Shown: one piece after another, positions 25,774 to 34,133 of the stretch
Layout of the letters: each line of letters opens with the position of its first letter
Numbering within the stretch: the stretch's first letter is position 1
Made by a program: the position numbers and the translations under genes
DNA from: JAUIJL01 sp965366625
Lineage (GTDB): Bacteria; Acidobacteriota; Thermoanaerobaculia; Multivoradales; J023
Reading direction: 5' to 3'
Assembly: GCA_965366625.1 (NCBI GenBank)
Contig: CBDUGP010000006.1
Coordinates: forward strand, 127,592-191,591
Length of the DNA stretch: 64,000 nt
The notes under the pieces: generated by a model
Database searches by the model: none
Told to the model about the DNA's origin: nothing
The model's input: only the letters and a program-made list of their open reading frames with translations

Positions 25774-27213
25774 TTGAGCACATCGCCCCAACCGCCTCCG
25801 CCTTACCGACAATTGGTCGGCGGCGATGTATTCTCAACCGTCGACCCCAGCCAACCCGATCAGCTTCAGGTGGACGCCGGATTCGTCCTCGCGGGCTGGC
25901 GACCTCGCCCACCCCGGGTGCCGAGCCGACCCGCTTTCCCGGGCACGGCCGTCTGGGCCCAAGAGCGTTGGTTCGAAGTCGTTCGAATGGAGCGGGGCTC
26001 CGCCGGCTCGAGGGTGATCTACCATCTCGAGATCTGGGAATCGAATCAGCCGATTCGCGCTCCCCAGGAGCTGACACCAGAGGCATGTGAGCGCGCCACG
26101 GCAGCCCATCGATTGGAATTGCGCAGGGCGCGCAAGGCCAAACGAGCGGGTTGGATGATCTTTTTCGTCGGCCTGCTTCCCCGCGAAGAGCAGCAACGGT
26201 TGGAACTGGAGTACGGGATACGACCGGCGGTGGGCAGCCTGGCCTCCGCCGCGGTTCTCTGCAGCGGATCGATCGCCACCATGCTGTTGATCTTCGGCCG
26301 CTCCCAGGGCCTTCCCATGAGCCCCTCGTTGGCTCGTTATGCGGACGCGGCGTTTCTTTTTTCGCCGTTCCTGCTCTACCTGATCGTCGAATCCCTGTTC
26401 AGAATCAACAGTGCGCTTTCCGGCGAGCCGTTGGGCTCGTTTTTGGTCGCGGGACCCTACACGCTCATCCAACGGCTGTTCAACGCCCGTCCCGGTCAGA
26501 GGCGGCCGAGCTTACCCCCGGCTCCGAGGGCAATTCGCGGGTCCGGGCATCGTTGGCTGGAGGCTCAAGATCGCGTTCAGCCCCTGGGGCCCGACGCCGA
26601 CGGCAAACACCGCCTGGAGATCCGGTCCCTGCTGCCGAAAGAGCATTGGCGAGCCCACATTCACGCCATCGACTGGCAGGGTCGACGCTACACCCTCGAA
26701 GAGAGGACGCAAGATCCGTCGAACGAGCTTTCCTACGGTTTCATGCTGGAAGAGGCTGACGAGGACGTGTTGTTTCGGGATCTGCACACCTACGATCCCA
26801 ACGAGGTGCGCGAGGTGTATCGGGCACAAAAACGCTTGAGCGTCGGGTCCTGGGTCAAATCGTTCGGCCTGCTTTGGGGGTATACGGATCCGAAGCTGCA
26901 GGAAACCCTAGCGGAAATCTACGGCTACCACCCCTGGCGTAATACCAAGGGCTCAATCCACTTCTCGCTCTTCTTCGCTTTGCTGATGTTGGCCATCGGC
27001 GCCCATCGCATGGCCCAAGGTTCGGCGATCCCCGGTGACGCCCTGGTTTTGCTCTTCTTCCTGGCCGTCCTATGGGACGCAGTCGTGCGCTTCGTCCGAC
27101 TGCGAGAAGGAGAGCTGACCGAGAGCTTTCTCGGCCCTGCCCTCGCCCCGCTGGTTCGACCCGCCCTGCGCTGGCGGGCTGCTCCCCACTGGCGATATCC
27201 AGACGAAGGTTAA
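25774..27213 (+). CDS. Membrane protein of unknown function
   Basis: This 479-residue protein is not recognised. It has a soluble N-terminal part (about 1-125) with 'FPGTAVWAQERWFEVVRMERG', two membrane segments near 150-215 ('LASAAVLCSGSIATMLLIF' and 'FLFSPFLLYLIVESLF'), a central soluble region (about 250-380) and two more hydrophobic segments near 395-440. The start is uncertain: the open frame begins with TTG at 25774 and no clear ribosome site is present. It is the only gene between guaB and the convergent PATAN gene. No catalytic motif was found. Confidence 0.6.
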   Translation: MSTSPQPPPPYRQLVGGDVFSTVDPSQPDQLQVDAGFVLAGWRPRPPRVPSRPAFPGTAVWAQERWFEVVRMERGSAGSRVIYHLEIWESNQPIRAPQELTPEACERATAAHRLELRRARKAKRAGWMIFFVGLLPREEQQRLELEYGIRPAVGSLASAAVLCSGSIATMLLIFGRSQGLPMSPSLARYADAAFLFSPFLLYLIVESLFRINSALSGEPLGSFLVAGPYTLIQRLFNARPGQRRPSLPPAPRAIRGSGHRWLEAQDRVQPLGPDADGKHRLEIRSLLPKEHWRAHIHAIDWQGRRYTLEERTQDPSNELSYGFMLEEADEDVLFRDLHTYDPNEVREVYRAQKRLSVGSWVKSFGLLWGYTDPKLQETLAEIYGYHPWRNTKGSIHFSLFFALLMLAIGAHRMAQGSAIPGDALVLLFFLAVLWDAVVRFVRLREGELTESFLGPALAPLVRPALRWRAAPHWRYPDEG

Positions 27214-27242
27214 CGAAGCTTCGCCCCCAACGTAGGAGCAAC

Positions 27243-27323
27243 GTAGGGGAGGGTCTTGCGGCCTCCCGCTCTTCGGGCAATCAGAACGGGCGGGGACAAG
27301 CCCGGGACAAGCCCCGCCCCTAC
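27243..27323. repeat. GC-rich palindromic repeat between convergent genes
   Basis: GTAGGGG at the left and CCCCTAC at the right bound an 81-bp stretch that also contains GGGCGGGG (27288-27295) facing CCCCGCCC (27312-27319). It resembles REP-like palindromes of the GTAGGGGCGGG type that occur in many bacterial genomes. It may also stop transcription from both sides. Confidence 0.5.
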
Positions 27324-27340
27324 ACTTACCCTAACTATAA

Positions 27341-28987
27341 CTAAGACATTTCCAATAGGGAGTCGGAGTCCATGGGCAGACCCAGGTCGCCCAGCCGTTG
27401 GCGCAGGAGTTCGTTTTCGAATGCCACGCCCACCTGGGAAGTCGCCAGCTCAAGGATTCGAATGTCTTGAATTTCTTCGTCGAGGCTGCCGTTGTCGGTG
27501 TAGATCAAAGAGATCGGGCGCTCCGCACCGAGCACTGGAAAGAGCACCACTTCCTCGTAGGCGGGACGACCGATTTTGCTCGCCAGCTCCTCGGGCAGAC
27601 CCACATGGTCGAAGCGCACGGAAATCGGCTGGGCTTGTTCGAGGGCCTGGTGCATCACACTTCCGGGCTCTAACCTCCACCGTAGATTGCGCGTTGCGCT
27701 GGCCAAAGGTTCACCGTTGACCGCGAAACCGAAAGCACCGCAGGCGACCAACATATCCTCCTGAACCAGGAACAACATGGCCCGCTCCACGGATTCCGAA
27801 ATGACATGCATGAGATTTAAAGCCATGGTGGCCGACAGCAACCCACTTTGAACGTCGAAAACCACCCGTCTGAATCGGCTGAATCCACCCTTCGCCGCCG
27901 AACCGAAAGTACCTTGGGGGGTTGGATGACTGAAAACCCGGACCAAATTGCGCACACAATCCGACAAGGAATCATCCCCTGGCAACAGACACGCGACCGC
28001 CCCGGCTTTTCGGGCAGCCATTGCCTGGGCTGCACCGGACACGATCGCAATCAGCGGCGCGGCCGGTCGCGTTCGAGCCACACCCGCCAAGGAATCCACG
28101 GAAAGCTCCGGCTGCCGTAGGTCCATCAACACGATCGGCGACTCCGATTCACCTGGAAACCGATTGCCGGCCTCCCGCAGGCGAATCGGCAGGACTTTGA
28201 CCAGCTCCGCTGGAAGGCGGGACCTCAACATTTTCAGCAGCTCGCGATCGTCGCTCACCAACTGGCAGCGAATCGCCTCCAAAGTCTGCGAGCCGTCCGT
28301 GCGGCCCCTGCGGCCGGAGGGTTTATCGTGACTTCTGCGGTCTCCGACTCGGGTCCCTGACAGACCTGTTCCCGGCAGACCTGCCCCCGGCAGACCTGTG
28401 CCCGCTAGACCTGCTCGTTGGAGTCGCCGATCGAGTTCCGAGTCGGCAGCCGACGTCTCCGTCGAAGCTTTGTTCCGGCGCTGCTCGTCGAAAACCCTCG
28501 CCGCTTCCAACAACAGCATTTGGGTGTTGAGATCTAAGTCCTGGAGAATCTCCCCGGGAGCCAGCGCCAAATCGTCGACCGGGTTGAGTTCGTCGATCTC
28601 GAAATGAAAGTTGCCCTTGCGCCAGGTCACGAGTTCGAAGATCGTAGCTTTCACCTGATCACGGATCACATCGTGGATCTGCTGCCTGGCGACCAGATTG
28701 GCCTCGAGCAAGAGCTGGCCCAAGGTGTGGCTCTTGCGCTGTAGGCGGCCGTCTTGCAAGAGCCCGGTCAGCACCTGTTGCTCCAGCAGACCCGCAGCGA
28801 CCAGCAGGTCCCCGAGCTTGCGTTGATTCGGCGTCCAGGCGCTGACGATTTTGCCGTCGTGGAAACCGATTTCGGCCTGTTGGTCGTCGTCGAGCCACAT
28901 GTAAAGGGTGCCCGTGCGGCGACCGAGATGCACAAACTGAAGCACATCCGCCAGGGGCAGATCCTCTAAAACGCCATTGATGCTCAT
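27341..28987 (-). CDS. PATAN (DUF4388) signalling protein with pseudo-receiver and GAF-like domains
   Basis: The 548-residue cytoplasmic protein starts with a PATAN/DUF4388 domain (about 1-175, 'LPLADVLQFVHLGRRTGTLYM'), a module common in gliding and type IV pilus-associated regulators. A receiver-like region follows (about 235-345) without an obvious phosphoacceptor set, and a GAF-like domain (about 360-535) with hydrophobic core repeats closes the protein. Between the first two lies a five-residue repeat (G-L-P-G-T/A, about 190-212) from a 15-bp tandem array. It probably relays signals by protein contact. The start ATG at 28985-28987 lacks a strong ribosome site. Confidence 0.75.
   Translation of the reverse strand: MSINGVLEDLPLADVLQFVHLGRRTGTLYMWLDDDQQAEIGFHDGKIVSAWTPNQRKLGDLLVAAGLLEQQVLTGLLQDGRLQRKSHTLGQLLLEANLVARQQIHDVIRDQVKATIFELVTWRKGNFHFEIDELNPVDDLALAPGEILQDLDLNTQMLLLEAARVFDEQRRNKASTETSAADSELDRRLQRAGLAGTGLPGAGLPGTGLSGTRVGDRRSHDKPSGRRGRTDGSQTLEAIRCQLVSDDRELLKMLRSRLPAELVKVLPIRLREAGNRFPGESESPIVLMDLRQPELSVDSLAGVARTRPAAPLIAIVSGAAQAMAARKAGAVACLLPGDDSLSDCVRNLVRVFSHPTPQGTFGSAAKGGFSRFRRVVFDVQSGLLSATMALNLMHVISESVERAMLFLVQEDMLVACGAFGFAVNGEPLASATRNLRWRLEPGSVMHQALEQAQPISVRFDHVGLPEELASKIGRPAYEEVVLFPVLGAERPISLIYTDNGSLDEEIQDIRILELATSQVGVAFENELLRQRLGDLGLPMDSDSLLEMS
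28350..28417. repeat. 15-bp tandem repeat inside the PATAN gene
   Basis: Four copies of CAGACCTGTTCCCGG and variants (plus strand) encode a flexible Gly/Leu/Pro linker. The reading frame is preserved. Confidence 0.8.
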
Positions 28988-29091
28988 GGAAGCTTTTGGC
29001 TTGGGTCGGCCGTGTGCTCAATCCTCATCAGGCCATGCTACTCGAATCCAGTGGGGCTGCCAATCATCGCCGAGGGCGGAACCTCGACAGG

Positions 29092-30396
29092 ATGCCTGTC
29101 GTCATTTTCGATATGCTGCCGACCATGTTGAAGCTCCTCGAATCGCTCCAGCTTTGGGCTTGGCCGGCACTACTCCTCGGCCACCCCGACTTCTGGAAGT
29201 ACGCGTCGATTCCGGTGGTGGCCGGCGTGGTGGGCTGGGGAACCAATTGGGCCGCTATCGAGCTGACCTTCAAACCTGTCGAATTCAAGGGCCTGCGCCC
29301 TTTTCTCGGCTGGCAGGGCATCATTCCGTCCAAAGCCGGACGCATGGCCGGCATCTTCGTCGACTCCACCATGAGCAAATTGGGGACCCTTCCCGAGCTC
29401 TTCCAAGAAATGGAGCCGGACAAGATCGCCGATCAAATCGTCAAAGTCATGGGCCCGAGGCTCGAGCGATACACCGACGAAATCATGTTCCGACAAGACG
29501 ACGCGCTGTGGCGCAACACGCCGGACTTGATCAAACAAAGAATCTACGCCCGAGCCCGAGACCGCCTGCCGATGTTGGTCGATCAGCTGATGGCCGAGGC
29601 CAATCGCGACATCGAAAATCTGGTGGATTTCAGAGAGATGATCGTCTCTCGCTTGACCGGCGATCGAGCGCTGCTCAACCGCCTCTTTCTGGAGTCCGGC
29701 GCGGCAGAATTCAAATTCATCGTGCGCTCTGGTTTGTACTTCGGCTTTCTCTTCGGCCTCGTGCAGCTGGCGGTTTGGGTCATCTATCCCCAACCTTGGG
29801 TTCTGCCCACTTTCGGTGTGCTGGTCGGATATGCCACCAATTGGATCGCCCTCAATGTGATCTTCCGTCCACTTCAGCCCACCCGAGTCGGCCCTTGGAC
29901 GTTTCAAGGCATTTTCCTGCGCCGCCAAAAGGAAGTCGCCGGGGCTTGGTGCCGGCTGGTGACCACGGAAATCGTCAACGTACGATCGGTGATTGACGCC
30001 ATGTTGAACGGCCCCAAGCGCGATCGGAGCCGGGAGCTGATCCGCAGGAATTTGGAACCTCTGGCGCGCGATGCGGTCAAACCCTTCGACTTCCCGGTCG
30101 AGATGGCGGTAGGCCGAGAGAAACTCAACGCCATCGCCGTGAAGGTGGGCGAGAAATCCATTGCGGTTTCCACCTCCCCCTTTGACGATTGGCACTTCAA
30201 TCAAGAGCGCTCCCAGCGCATCGAGGCCTTGCTCAGGCAGCGAATGGAAGAGATGCCTCCCGAGGAATTCCAAGGATTGTTGCGCCCTTGCTTTCAAGAA
30301 GACGAGATGAAGCTGATCCTGGTAGGAGCTTTTCTAGGCCTCCTGGCGGGCCTGGCCCAACTCTTCTTCGTTTTTGGCGACAGCCTGGCTTATTAA
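29092..30396 (+). CDS. DUF445 family membrane protein
   Basis: The roughly 434-residue protein matches DUF445: an N-terminal membrane segment with 'GWGTNWAAIELTFKPVEF', a repeat of that motif at the second membrane pair ('GYATNWIALNVIFRPLQP'), long soluble helical stretches between, and a C-terminal membrane helix ('LILVGAFLGLLAGLAQLFF'). The two Gly-x-x-Thr-Asn-Trp motifs are a family hallmark. The function is unknown; relatives are thought to affect the envelope. Several in-frame ATGs (29092, 29113, 29125) are possible; I took the first because a GGCGGA stretch lies upstream. Confidence 0.8.
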   Translation: MPVVIFDMLPTMLKLLESLQLWAWPALLLGHPDFWKYASIPVVAGVVGWGTNWAAIELTFKPVEFKGLRPFLGWQGIIPSKAGRMAGIFVDSTMSKLGTLPELFQEMEPDKIADQIVKVMGPRLERYTDEIMFRQDDALWRNTPDLIKQRIYARARDRLPMLVDQLMAEANRDIENLVDFREMIVSRLTGDRALLNRLFLESGAAEFKFIVRSGLYFGFLFGLVQLAVWVIYPQPWVLPTFGVLVGYATNWIALNVIFRPLQPTRVGPWTFQGIFLRRQKEVAGAWCRLVTTEIVNVRSVIDAMLNGPKRDRSRELIRRNLEPLARDAVKPFDFPVEMAVGREKLNAIAVKVGEKSIAVSTSPFDDWHFNQERSQRIEALLRQRMEEMPPEEFQGLLRPCFQEDEMKLILVGAFLGLLAGLAQLFFVFGDSLAY

Positions 30397-30412
30397 ATCT
30401 TCTACAACGCAA

Positions 30413-30442
30413 AGCGCGGAAGGCAGGATCGCCTTCCGCGCT
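30413..30442. terminator. Perfect 12-bp hairpin between convergent genes
   Basis: AGCGCGGAAGGC and GCCTTCCGCGCT form a perfect stem with a 6-base loop. It lies between the DUF445 stop and the Arg/His-rich protein stop and could end transcription from both sides. T-runs are weak. Confidence 0.6.
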
Positions 30443-30462
30443 CTCAAACCGCTGCGCTGCAA

Positions 30463-31551
30463 TCAGAAGCGGAATCCGACTTCGAAGTCCAGCCCACCGT
30501 AGGCATCAAATCGGGCCCGGCCGAAAAACTTGCCTTCGCAATAAACGTAGGGCCGATATTCCACCCGATCATGGTGGTAGACCGGGAAGAGATAGACGTC
30601 GTATATCTCGTCGTGGGGTCCGTGGTAAACCTGGCCGTAGTAGTACTCGTCGTAGCGGTCCAGGTGCTCGTAACGAATCAGCCGCGGGATGTCGAAACGG
30701 TAGTCGAGATAGCGACCCAACCGGACGAAGAAACCCCCGTAGTCGTTGCAGTCGTACCAGGCTCGATTTTGCCGACGGATCCAGTCGCGGTGACGACTTT
30801 GGCGGTGATACCGCGACTCGTAGCCACGTTTGACTCGATAGTGATCTCGGTTGTAGCCGTGATGACGCTGGCGTTGATTGTATCTGCCGTGGTGACGATT
30901 CGAGCGGTAATCGTGTCCTCGGCGGTGTCCCCGATCGTAGCGGTGATCATTGCGATCGGACCGATTCCCATAGTGGCCACCATTCCGACTATCGTGGCGA
31001 CGTTCTTGGCGTGGGTCGGCCCTGCGGTTGTGCTGCTCGTGACGACGATCTTGGCGATGCTCCTGACGAGCCTCGTGACGACGCCCTTCACGCCGTTGAT
31101 CCGTGCGCCGCTCTTGCCGGCGTTCCTGACGCCCTTCCACGCGCACCTCATGGCGGCGTTCTTGTCGCCGATCTGGGCGATGCTCACGGCGCGGCTCTTG
31201 GCGTCGGCTCACATGCCCTTCCCGGCGAGTCCCTTGACTCCCTCTTTGGCTTGCCGAGGAGCCTCGATGCTGGGATCGGTCGTCCCGTCGCCCTTCTCGA
31301 CGACGCTCAGAACGGGATTCCCTTGCGGGTTTACTGTGGCCACGGACTTTGGGCCGTTCTTGTCGATCCGCCGATCTCTGGCGTTTGTCCGGGGGATCCG
31401 CGGGCAGCGCCCAAAGCGGCGGAGCGATCATCATCAGGGTTAGACCGGCCACTCCTAATCGGGCGCCGAGAGATTTGCTTCTAAGACTAGTTGGTTTTTT
31501 TTGACTAACTCCGCTGCTTGGGCGAGCTAGTTTGTTGTGCTGTGGACTCAT
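30463..31551 (-). CDS. Arg/His-rich secreted protein of unknown function
   Basis: The product has about 362 residues. It has a signal peptide (hydrophobic 'LGVAGLTLMMIAPPLWA'), then about 200 residues made almost entirely of Arg, His, Asp, Glu, Gln and Tyr ('RRQERRHEVRVEGRQERRQ' is typical), and a C-terminal domain of about 100 residues rich in Tyr and Asp ('WYDCNDYGGFFVRLGRYLDY') that ends in 'DFEVGFRF', a possible beta-barrel-like end. The charge pattern suggests nucleic acid, polyanion or metal binding outside the inner membrane. The ATG at 31549-31551 has GGAGGTGA 5 bases upstream. Codon use on the other strand gives a false hydrophobic frame. Confidence 0.7.
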   Translation of the reverse strand: MSPQHNKLARPSSGVSQKKPTSLRSKSLGARLGVAGLTLMMIAPPLWALPADPPDKRQRSADRQERPKVRGHSKPARESRSERRREGRRDDRSQHRGSSASQRGSQGTRREGHVSRRQEPRREHRPDRRQERRHEVRVEGRQERRQERRTDQRREGRRHEARQEHRQDRRHEQHNRRADPRQERRHDSRNGGHYGNRSDRNDHRYDRGHRRGHDYRSNRHHGRYNQRQRHHGYNRDHYRVKRGYESRYHRQSRHRDWIRRQNRAWYDCNDYGGFFVRLGRYLDYRFDIPRLIRYEHLDRYDEYYYGQVYHGPHDEIYDVYLFPVYHHDRVEYRPYVYCEGKFFGRARFDAYGGLDFEVGFRF

Positions 31552-31620
31552 GTTCGTCACCTCCTACTTGGGTAGAAGCAAGGAGTGTGCCAGGCACTGC
31601 AGAGGCGCTAGAAGCGGGTC

Positions 31621-31685
31621 TTAGGGGGTTTCCGTCGGACAAAGCGACTCCGGAACGTCCTCTATGAAGGACACTCACCCCCTAA
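31621..31685 (-). ncRNA. Putative three-way-junction RNA in the leader of the Arg/His-rich gene
   Basis: A perfect 9-bp outer stem (TTAGGGGGT at 31621-31629 with ACCCCCTAA at 31677-31685) encloses two hairpins: one from TTCC(G)TCG near 31630 pairing with CGAC..GGAA, and GTCCT-loop-AGGAC at 31657-31672. It lies about 70 bases upstream of the Arg/His-rich start and 55 bases after the stop of the upstream gene on the same strand. It could be a leader structure, a terminator-like fold or a small RNA. The strand is inferred from the neighbours. Confidence 0.4.
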
Positions 31686-31740
31686 AACCACCAGCTCACC
31701 CCAGGACCGTCCGTCCCAGCCCAAGCAGGGCCGAGCAGGC

Positions 31741-32664
31741 TCAATCCCGACAGACGGCGTCCAATCCCACGGAAAACAGCCCGCTGGCACTCAAGGTGGC
31801 TGCGACAAATCCGACTCGCCCAGAGAATTGGATCTCAACGGCTCCTGCATTGGCGCTGAAGGGACCCAACAGCTGCTCGACAGTGACCTGCCCAGCCACT
31901 TGATCCACGGGCAAATCGTTGGTGAAGATCACACTGCCCGACTCGTTGTAGAGGGTATAAGTCATCGTCGAAGGATCGACCGGCAAATCCTCGGCTTCAA
32001 ACCAAAAAGTTAGGGTCGTCCCGCCGCTGAATGCACCGCCCGACAGAAAGCGAGTGGCGAAAACACTGCAAAGGCCGCTTTGGGAGCTTTCCGGGTCCGC
32101 ATCGACCATCCGCTCCCCGGTCGCGAAGGCATCGCCGGGGGTGACCTGGAAGAAGTCTCCGGATAGGACCGAAGCTCCCCCGACCACGTTGAAGAATACG
32201 TAACCCTCGGCGATGCCGGAGCCGTCCACCTCGAGCTGGGTCACGTCTCGCACATTCACCGGGTGGACCTGCTTCGGTCCAAGGCTGACTCGATCCGTGC
32301 GCTGGGGAGCTTGCGGGCTGTCGACCTCGTAGTAGGTGATGTCGACCATAATCGAACTCAACGACTCGTTGCGGATCGCATAGAGCGTGGTGTCGCCGGC
32401 GCCGTTGGTGGTGTCGACCCGGAAATAGGGTAAGAGCAGACGGGAGGTCGCCGAGACCTTGGTCGGCCCCGCAGCCCGAGAAGAGCTGCCGATCTCAGCC
32501 AGGGCTCGAACGGCTTCGAGCTGCACCGATTCAGTCGCGGTCGCGCTGCCGCGATCACCGGACGCGGGCATCGCCAATGCGAAGCCTAGGATGGCCGAAA
32601 GGAGGCACAATCCGGGAGCCGAAATCCCCACTTTTCGTTCACCGCGCCAAAAATTCTGCTTCAT
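31741..32664 (-). CDS. Secreted protein of unknown function
   Basis: The product has about 307 residues, with a signal peptide ('LCLLSAILGFALAMPASG') and an all-beta body. Notable segments are 'LLLPYFRVDTTNGAGDTTLYAI', in outline, 'TYYEVDSPQAPQRTDRV' and 'GYVFFNVVGGASVLSGDFFQV', followed by two sandwich-like repeats and a C-terminal Cys. To my recollection similar proteins recur in Acidobacteriota-like genomes as unnamed exported proteins. The ATG at 32662-32664 has GAGGAGAAG about 10 bases upstream and is preferred to the longer frame. It precedes the Arg/His-rich gene on the same strand. Confidence 0.72.
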   Translation of the reverse strand: MKQNFWRGERKVGISAPGLCLLSAILGFALAMPASGDRGSATATESVQLEAVRALAEIGSSSRAAGPTKVSATSRLLLPYFRVDTTNGAGDTTLYAIRNESLSSIMVDITYYEVDSPQAPQRTDRVSLGPKQVHPVNVRDVTQLEVDGSGIAEGYVFFNVVGGASVLSGDFFQVTPGDAFATGERMVDADPESSQSGLCSVFATRFLSGGAFSGGTTLTFWFEAEDLPVDPSTMTYTLYNESGSVIFTNDLPVDQVAGQVTVEQLLGPFSANAGAVEIQFSGRVGFVAATLSASGLFSVGLDAVCRD

Positions 32665-32837
32665 GTCCAAGTCTTCTCCTCTGCCCAGAGGTCGTTCCAT
32701 CCGTTGAATTCGATGTGGTCACGCCGTCATCTTATCGCTTCTCAGCAATATGTTATTCTATCATTATTCTGACCGCGAGACAGTATCACGACCGCCGGCT
32801 CGCTCCCGCCTCCACCCTTCGAGACATCCGCAAAAGG

Positions 32838-32876
32838 CCCACGTAGAAGACCCACGTAGAAGACCCACGTAGAAGA
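32838..32876. repeat. Perfect 13-bp tandem repeat, three copies
   Basis: CCCACGTAGAAGA is repeated three times without a mismatch in non-coding DNA upstream of mdh. The unit is not a multiple of three, unlike the arrays inside genes. Confidence 0.9.
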
Positions 32877-32900
32877 CCCTTATTCCTTGGGTATCAAGAC

Positions 32901-32928
32901 TTGCGCATCGGGTCGGTGATGTTACGAT
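32901..32928 (+). promoter_or_regulatory. Candidate sigma-70-type promoter of mdh
   Basis: TTGCGC (32901-32906) and TACGAT (32923-32928) are separated by 16 bases, about 120 bases before the mdh start. Both boxes deviate from consensus, so this is a weak call. Confidence 0.35.
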
Positions 32929-33054
32929 TGAGGAGCACCTACGACTGTGCCTTCGAGGCTGTGGTACGCGGCTGAGAGCCGCCGGCCGACACACTCGCCG
33001 ACCCGCCCACGACTCCGAATACACCTTCCCAGACTTTAAATATGGAGCCCGACC

Positions 33055-34038
33055 ATGAGCAAACCCGTGCGCGTCGCCGTCACTGGAGCAGCAGGACAGA
33101 TCGGTTATCAGCTGATTTTTCGTATCGCATCTGGACAACTATTAGGTCCTGACCAACCCATCAGCCTCCAACTCTTGGAGATCACCCCTGCCCTCGGCGC
33201 CCTCGACGGTGTGGTGATGGAGCTGCGGGACTGCGCATTTCCACTTCTGCACGAGGTGATCACCAGCGATGACGCGAATGTCGCCTTCGACGGCGCCGAT
33301 GCCGCGCTGTTGGTCGGTGCCCGCCCCCGGGGACCGGGAATGGAACGTAAAGATCTGCTGGCCGCCAACGCCAAGATCTTCTCCGTTCAAGGCAAGGCGC
33401 TCAACGACCACGCCAGCCGCGACGTCAAAGTTCTGGTGGTCGGCAATCCAGCCAATACCAACGCTTTGATCGCTTCCGCCAATGCTCCCAAGCTCGACCG
33501 TCGGCAATTCACGGCCATGACCCGTCTAGACCACAACCGCGCGATCAGTCAGCTCGCCGCCAAAACCGGCAGCCACCCGACCGACGTCCGACACATGACC
33601 ATTTGGGGCAACCACTCCGCCACCCAATACCCGGACATCAACCACGCCACCGTCGCCGGTAAGAAGGCGACGGACCTGGTGGATTCTTCGTGGGTGCGCG
33701 ACGACTTCATTCCCACCGTGCAACAGCGCGGTGCCGCGATCATTAAAGCCCGCGGCGCCTCATCGGCCGCCAGCGCCGCCTCGGCCGCCATCGACCACGT
33801 CCACGATTGGATGCTGGGATCCGCCGCCGACGACTGGGTGTCCATGGCCATTCCCAGCGACGGCAGCTACGGCATTGAAGAAGGGGTGGTCTACTCCTAC
33901 CCGGTGGTGTGCAAGAACGGCGACTACGAGATCGTTCAAGGCCTCGACATCGACGACTTCTCCCGCGAGCGTATGGACGCGACCGAGAAGGAGCTTCGCG
34001 AGGAAAAAGACGGGGTCAAGGACCTGCTGCCGGGTTGA
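33055..34038 (+). CDS. mdh: Malate dehydrogenase, dimeric NAD type
   Basis: This cytoplasmic TCA-cycle enzyme interconverts malate and oxaloacetate with NAD. The 327-residue protein shows the N-terminal 'VAVTGAAGQIGYQLIFRIASG', in outline the nucleotide-binding loop, the substrate loop 'ARPRGPGMERKDLL' with Arg residues, 'GNPANTNAL', and the active-site His in 'IWGNHSATQYPD' (about residue 188). These features mark the cytosolic-type (group 2) enzymes. Length is normal. GGAG lies about 8 bases before the ATG. It is a single-gene unit, followed closely by a partial repeat A end and the convergent helical unknown. Confidence 0.95.
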   Translation: MSKPVRVAVTGAAGQIGYQLIFRIASGQLLGPDQPISLQLLEITPALGALDGVVMELRDCAFPLLHEVITSDDANVAFDGADAALLVGARPRGPGMERKDLLAANAKIFSVQGKALNDHASRDVKVLVVGNPANTNALIASANAPKLDRRQFTAMTRLDHNRAISQLAAKTGSHPTDVRHMTIWGNHSATQYPDINHATVAGKKATDLVDSSWVRDDFIPTVQQRGAAIIKARGASSAASAASAAIDHVHDWMLGSAADDWVSMAIPSDGSYGIEEGVVYSYPVVCKNGDYEIVQGLDIDDFSRERMDATEKELREEKDGVKDLLPG

Positions 34039-34098
34039 CGCTTCGGGTGATCGGTCGCCGCCTTGCCCGGCTGAAAAGCCGGCCGGACGCAAGGCTGC

Positions 34099-34118
34099 GC
34101 TTTTGCCACAGGCTGCTA
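34099..34118 (+). repeat. Possible family A end fragment
   Basis: GCTTTTGCCACAGGCTGCTA resembles the right end of family A (CTTTTGCCACCGCCTGCTA). Only this end is present, so it may be a remnant of a lost copy, or chance. Confidence 0.35.
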
Positions 34119-34133
34119 AGCGGCCACAGCCGG

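Larger units (their letters stand above)
32665..33054. other. Intergenic region with 13-bp repeat and a candidate mdh promoter
   Basis: This 390-base gap between divergent genes includes an AT-rich patch (32740-32790), a perfect threefold 13-bp repeat (32838-32876) and a possible promoter for mdh at 32901-32928. No gene was recognised. Confidence 0.5.

Noticed and set aside
29170..30297. 375-residue minus-strand frame opposite the DUF445 gene
   Set aside because: The plus strand shows the two conserved DUF445 motifs; the antisense frame has none.
30571..31443. Long plus-strand frame encoding a Val/Ala/Thr-rich, seemingly membrane-like protein
   Set aside because: It is the mirror image of the Arg/His codon run of the minus-strand gene, which has a signal peptide and a strong ribosome site.
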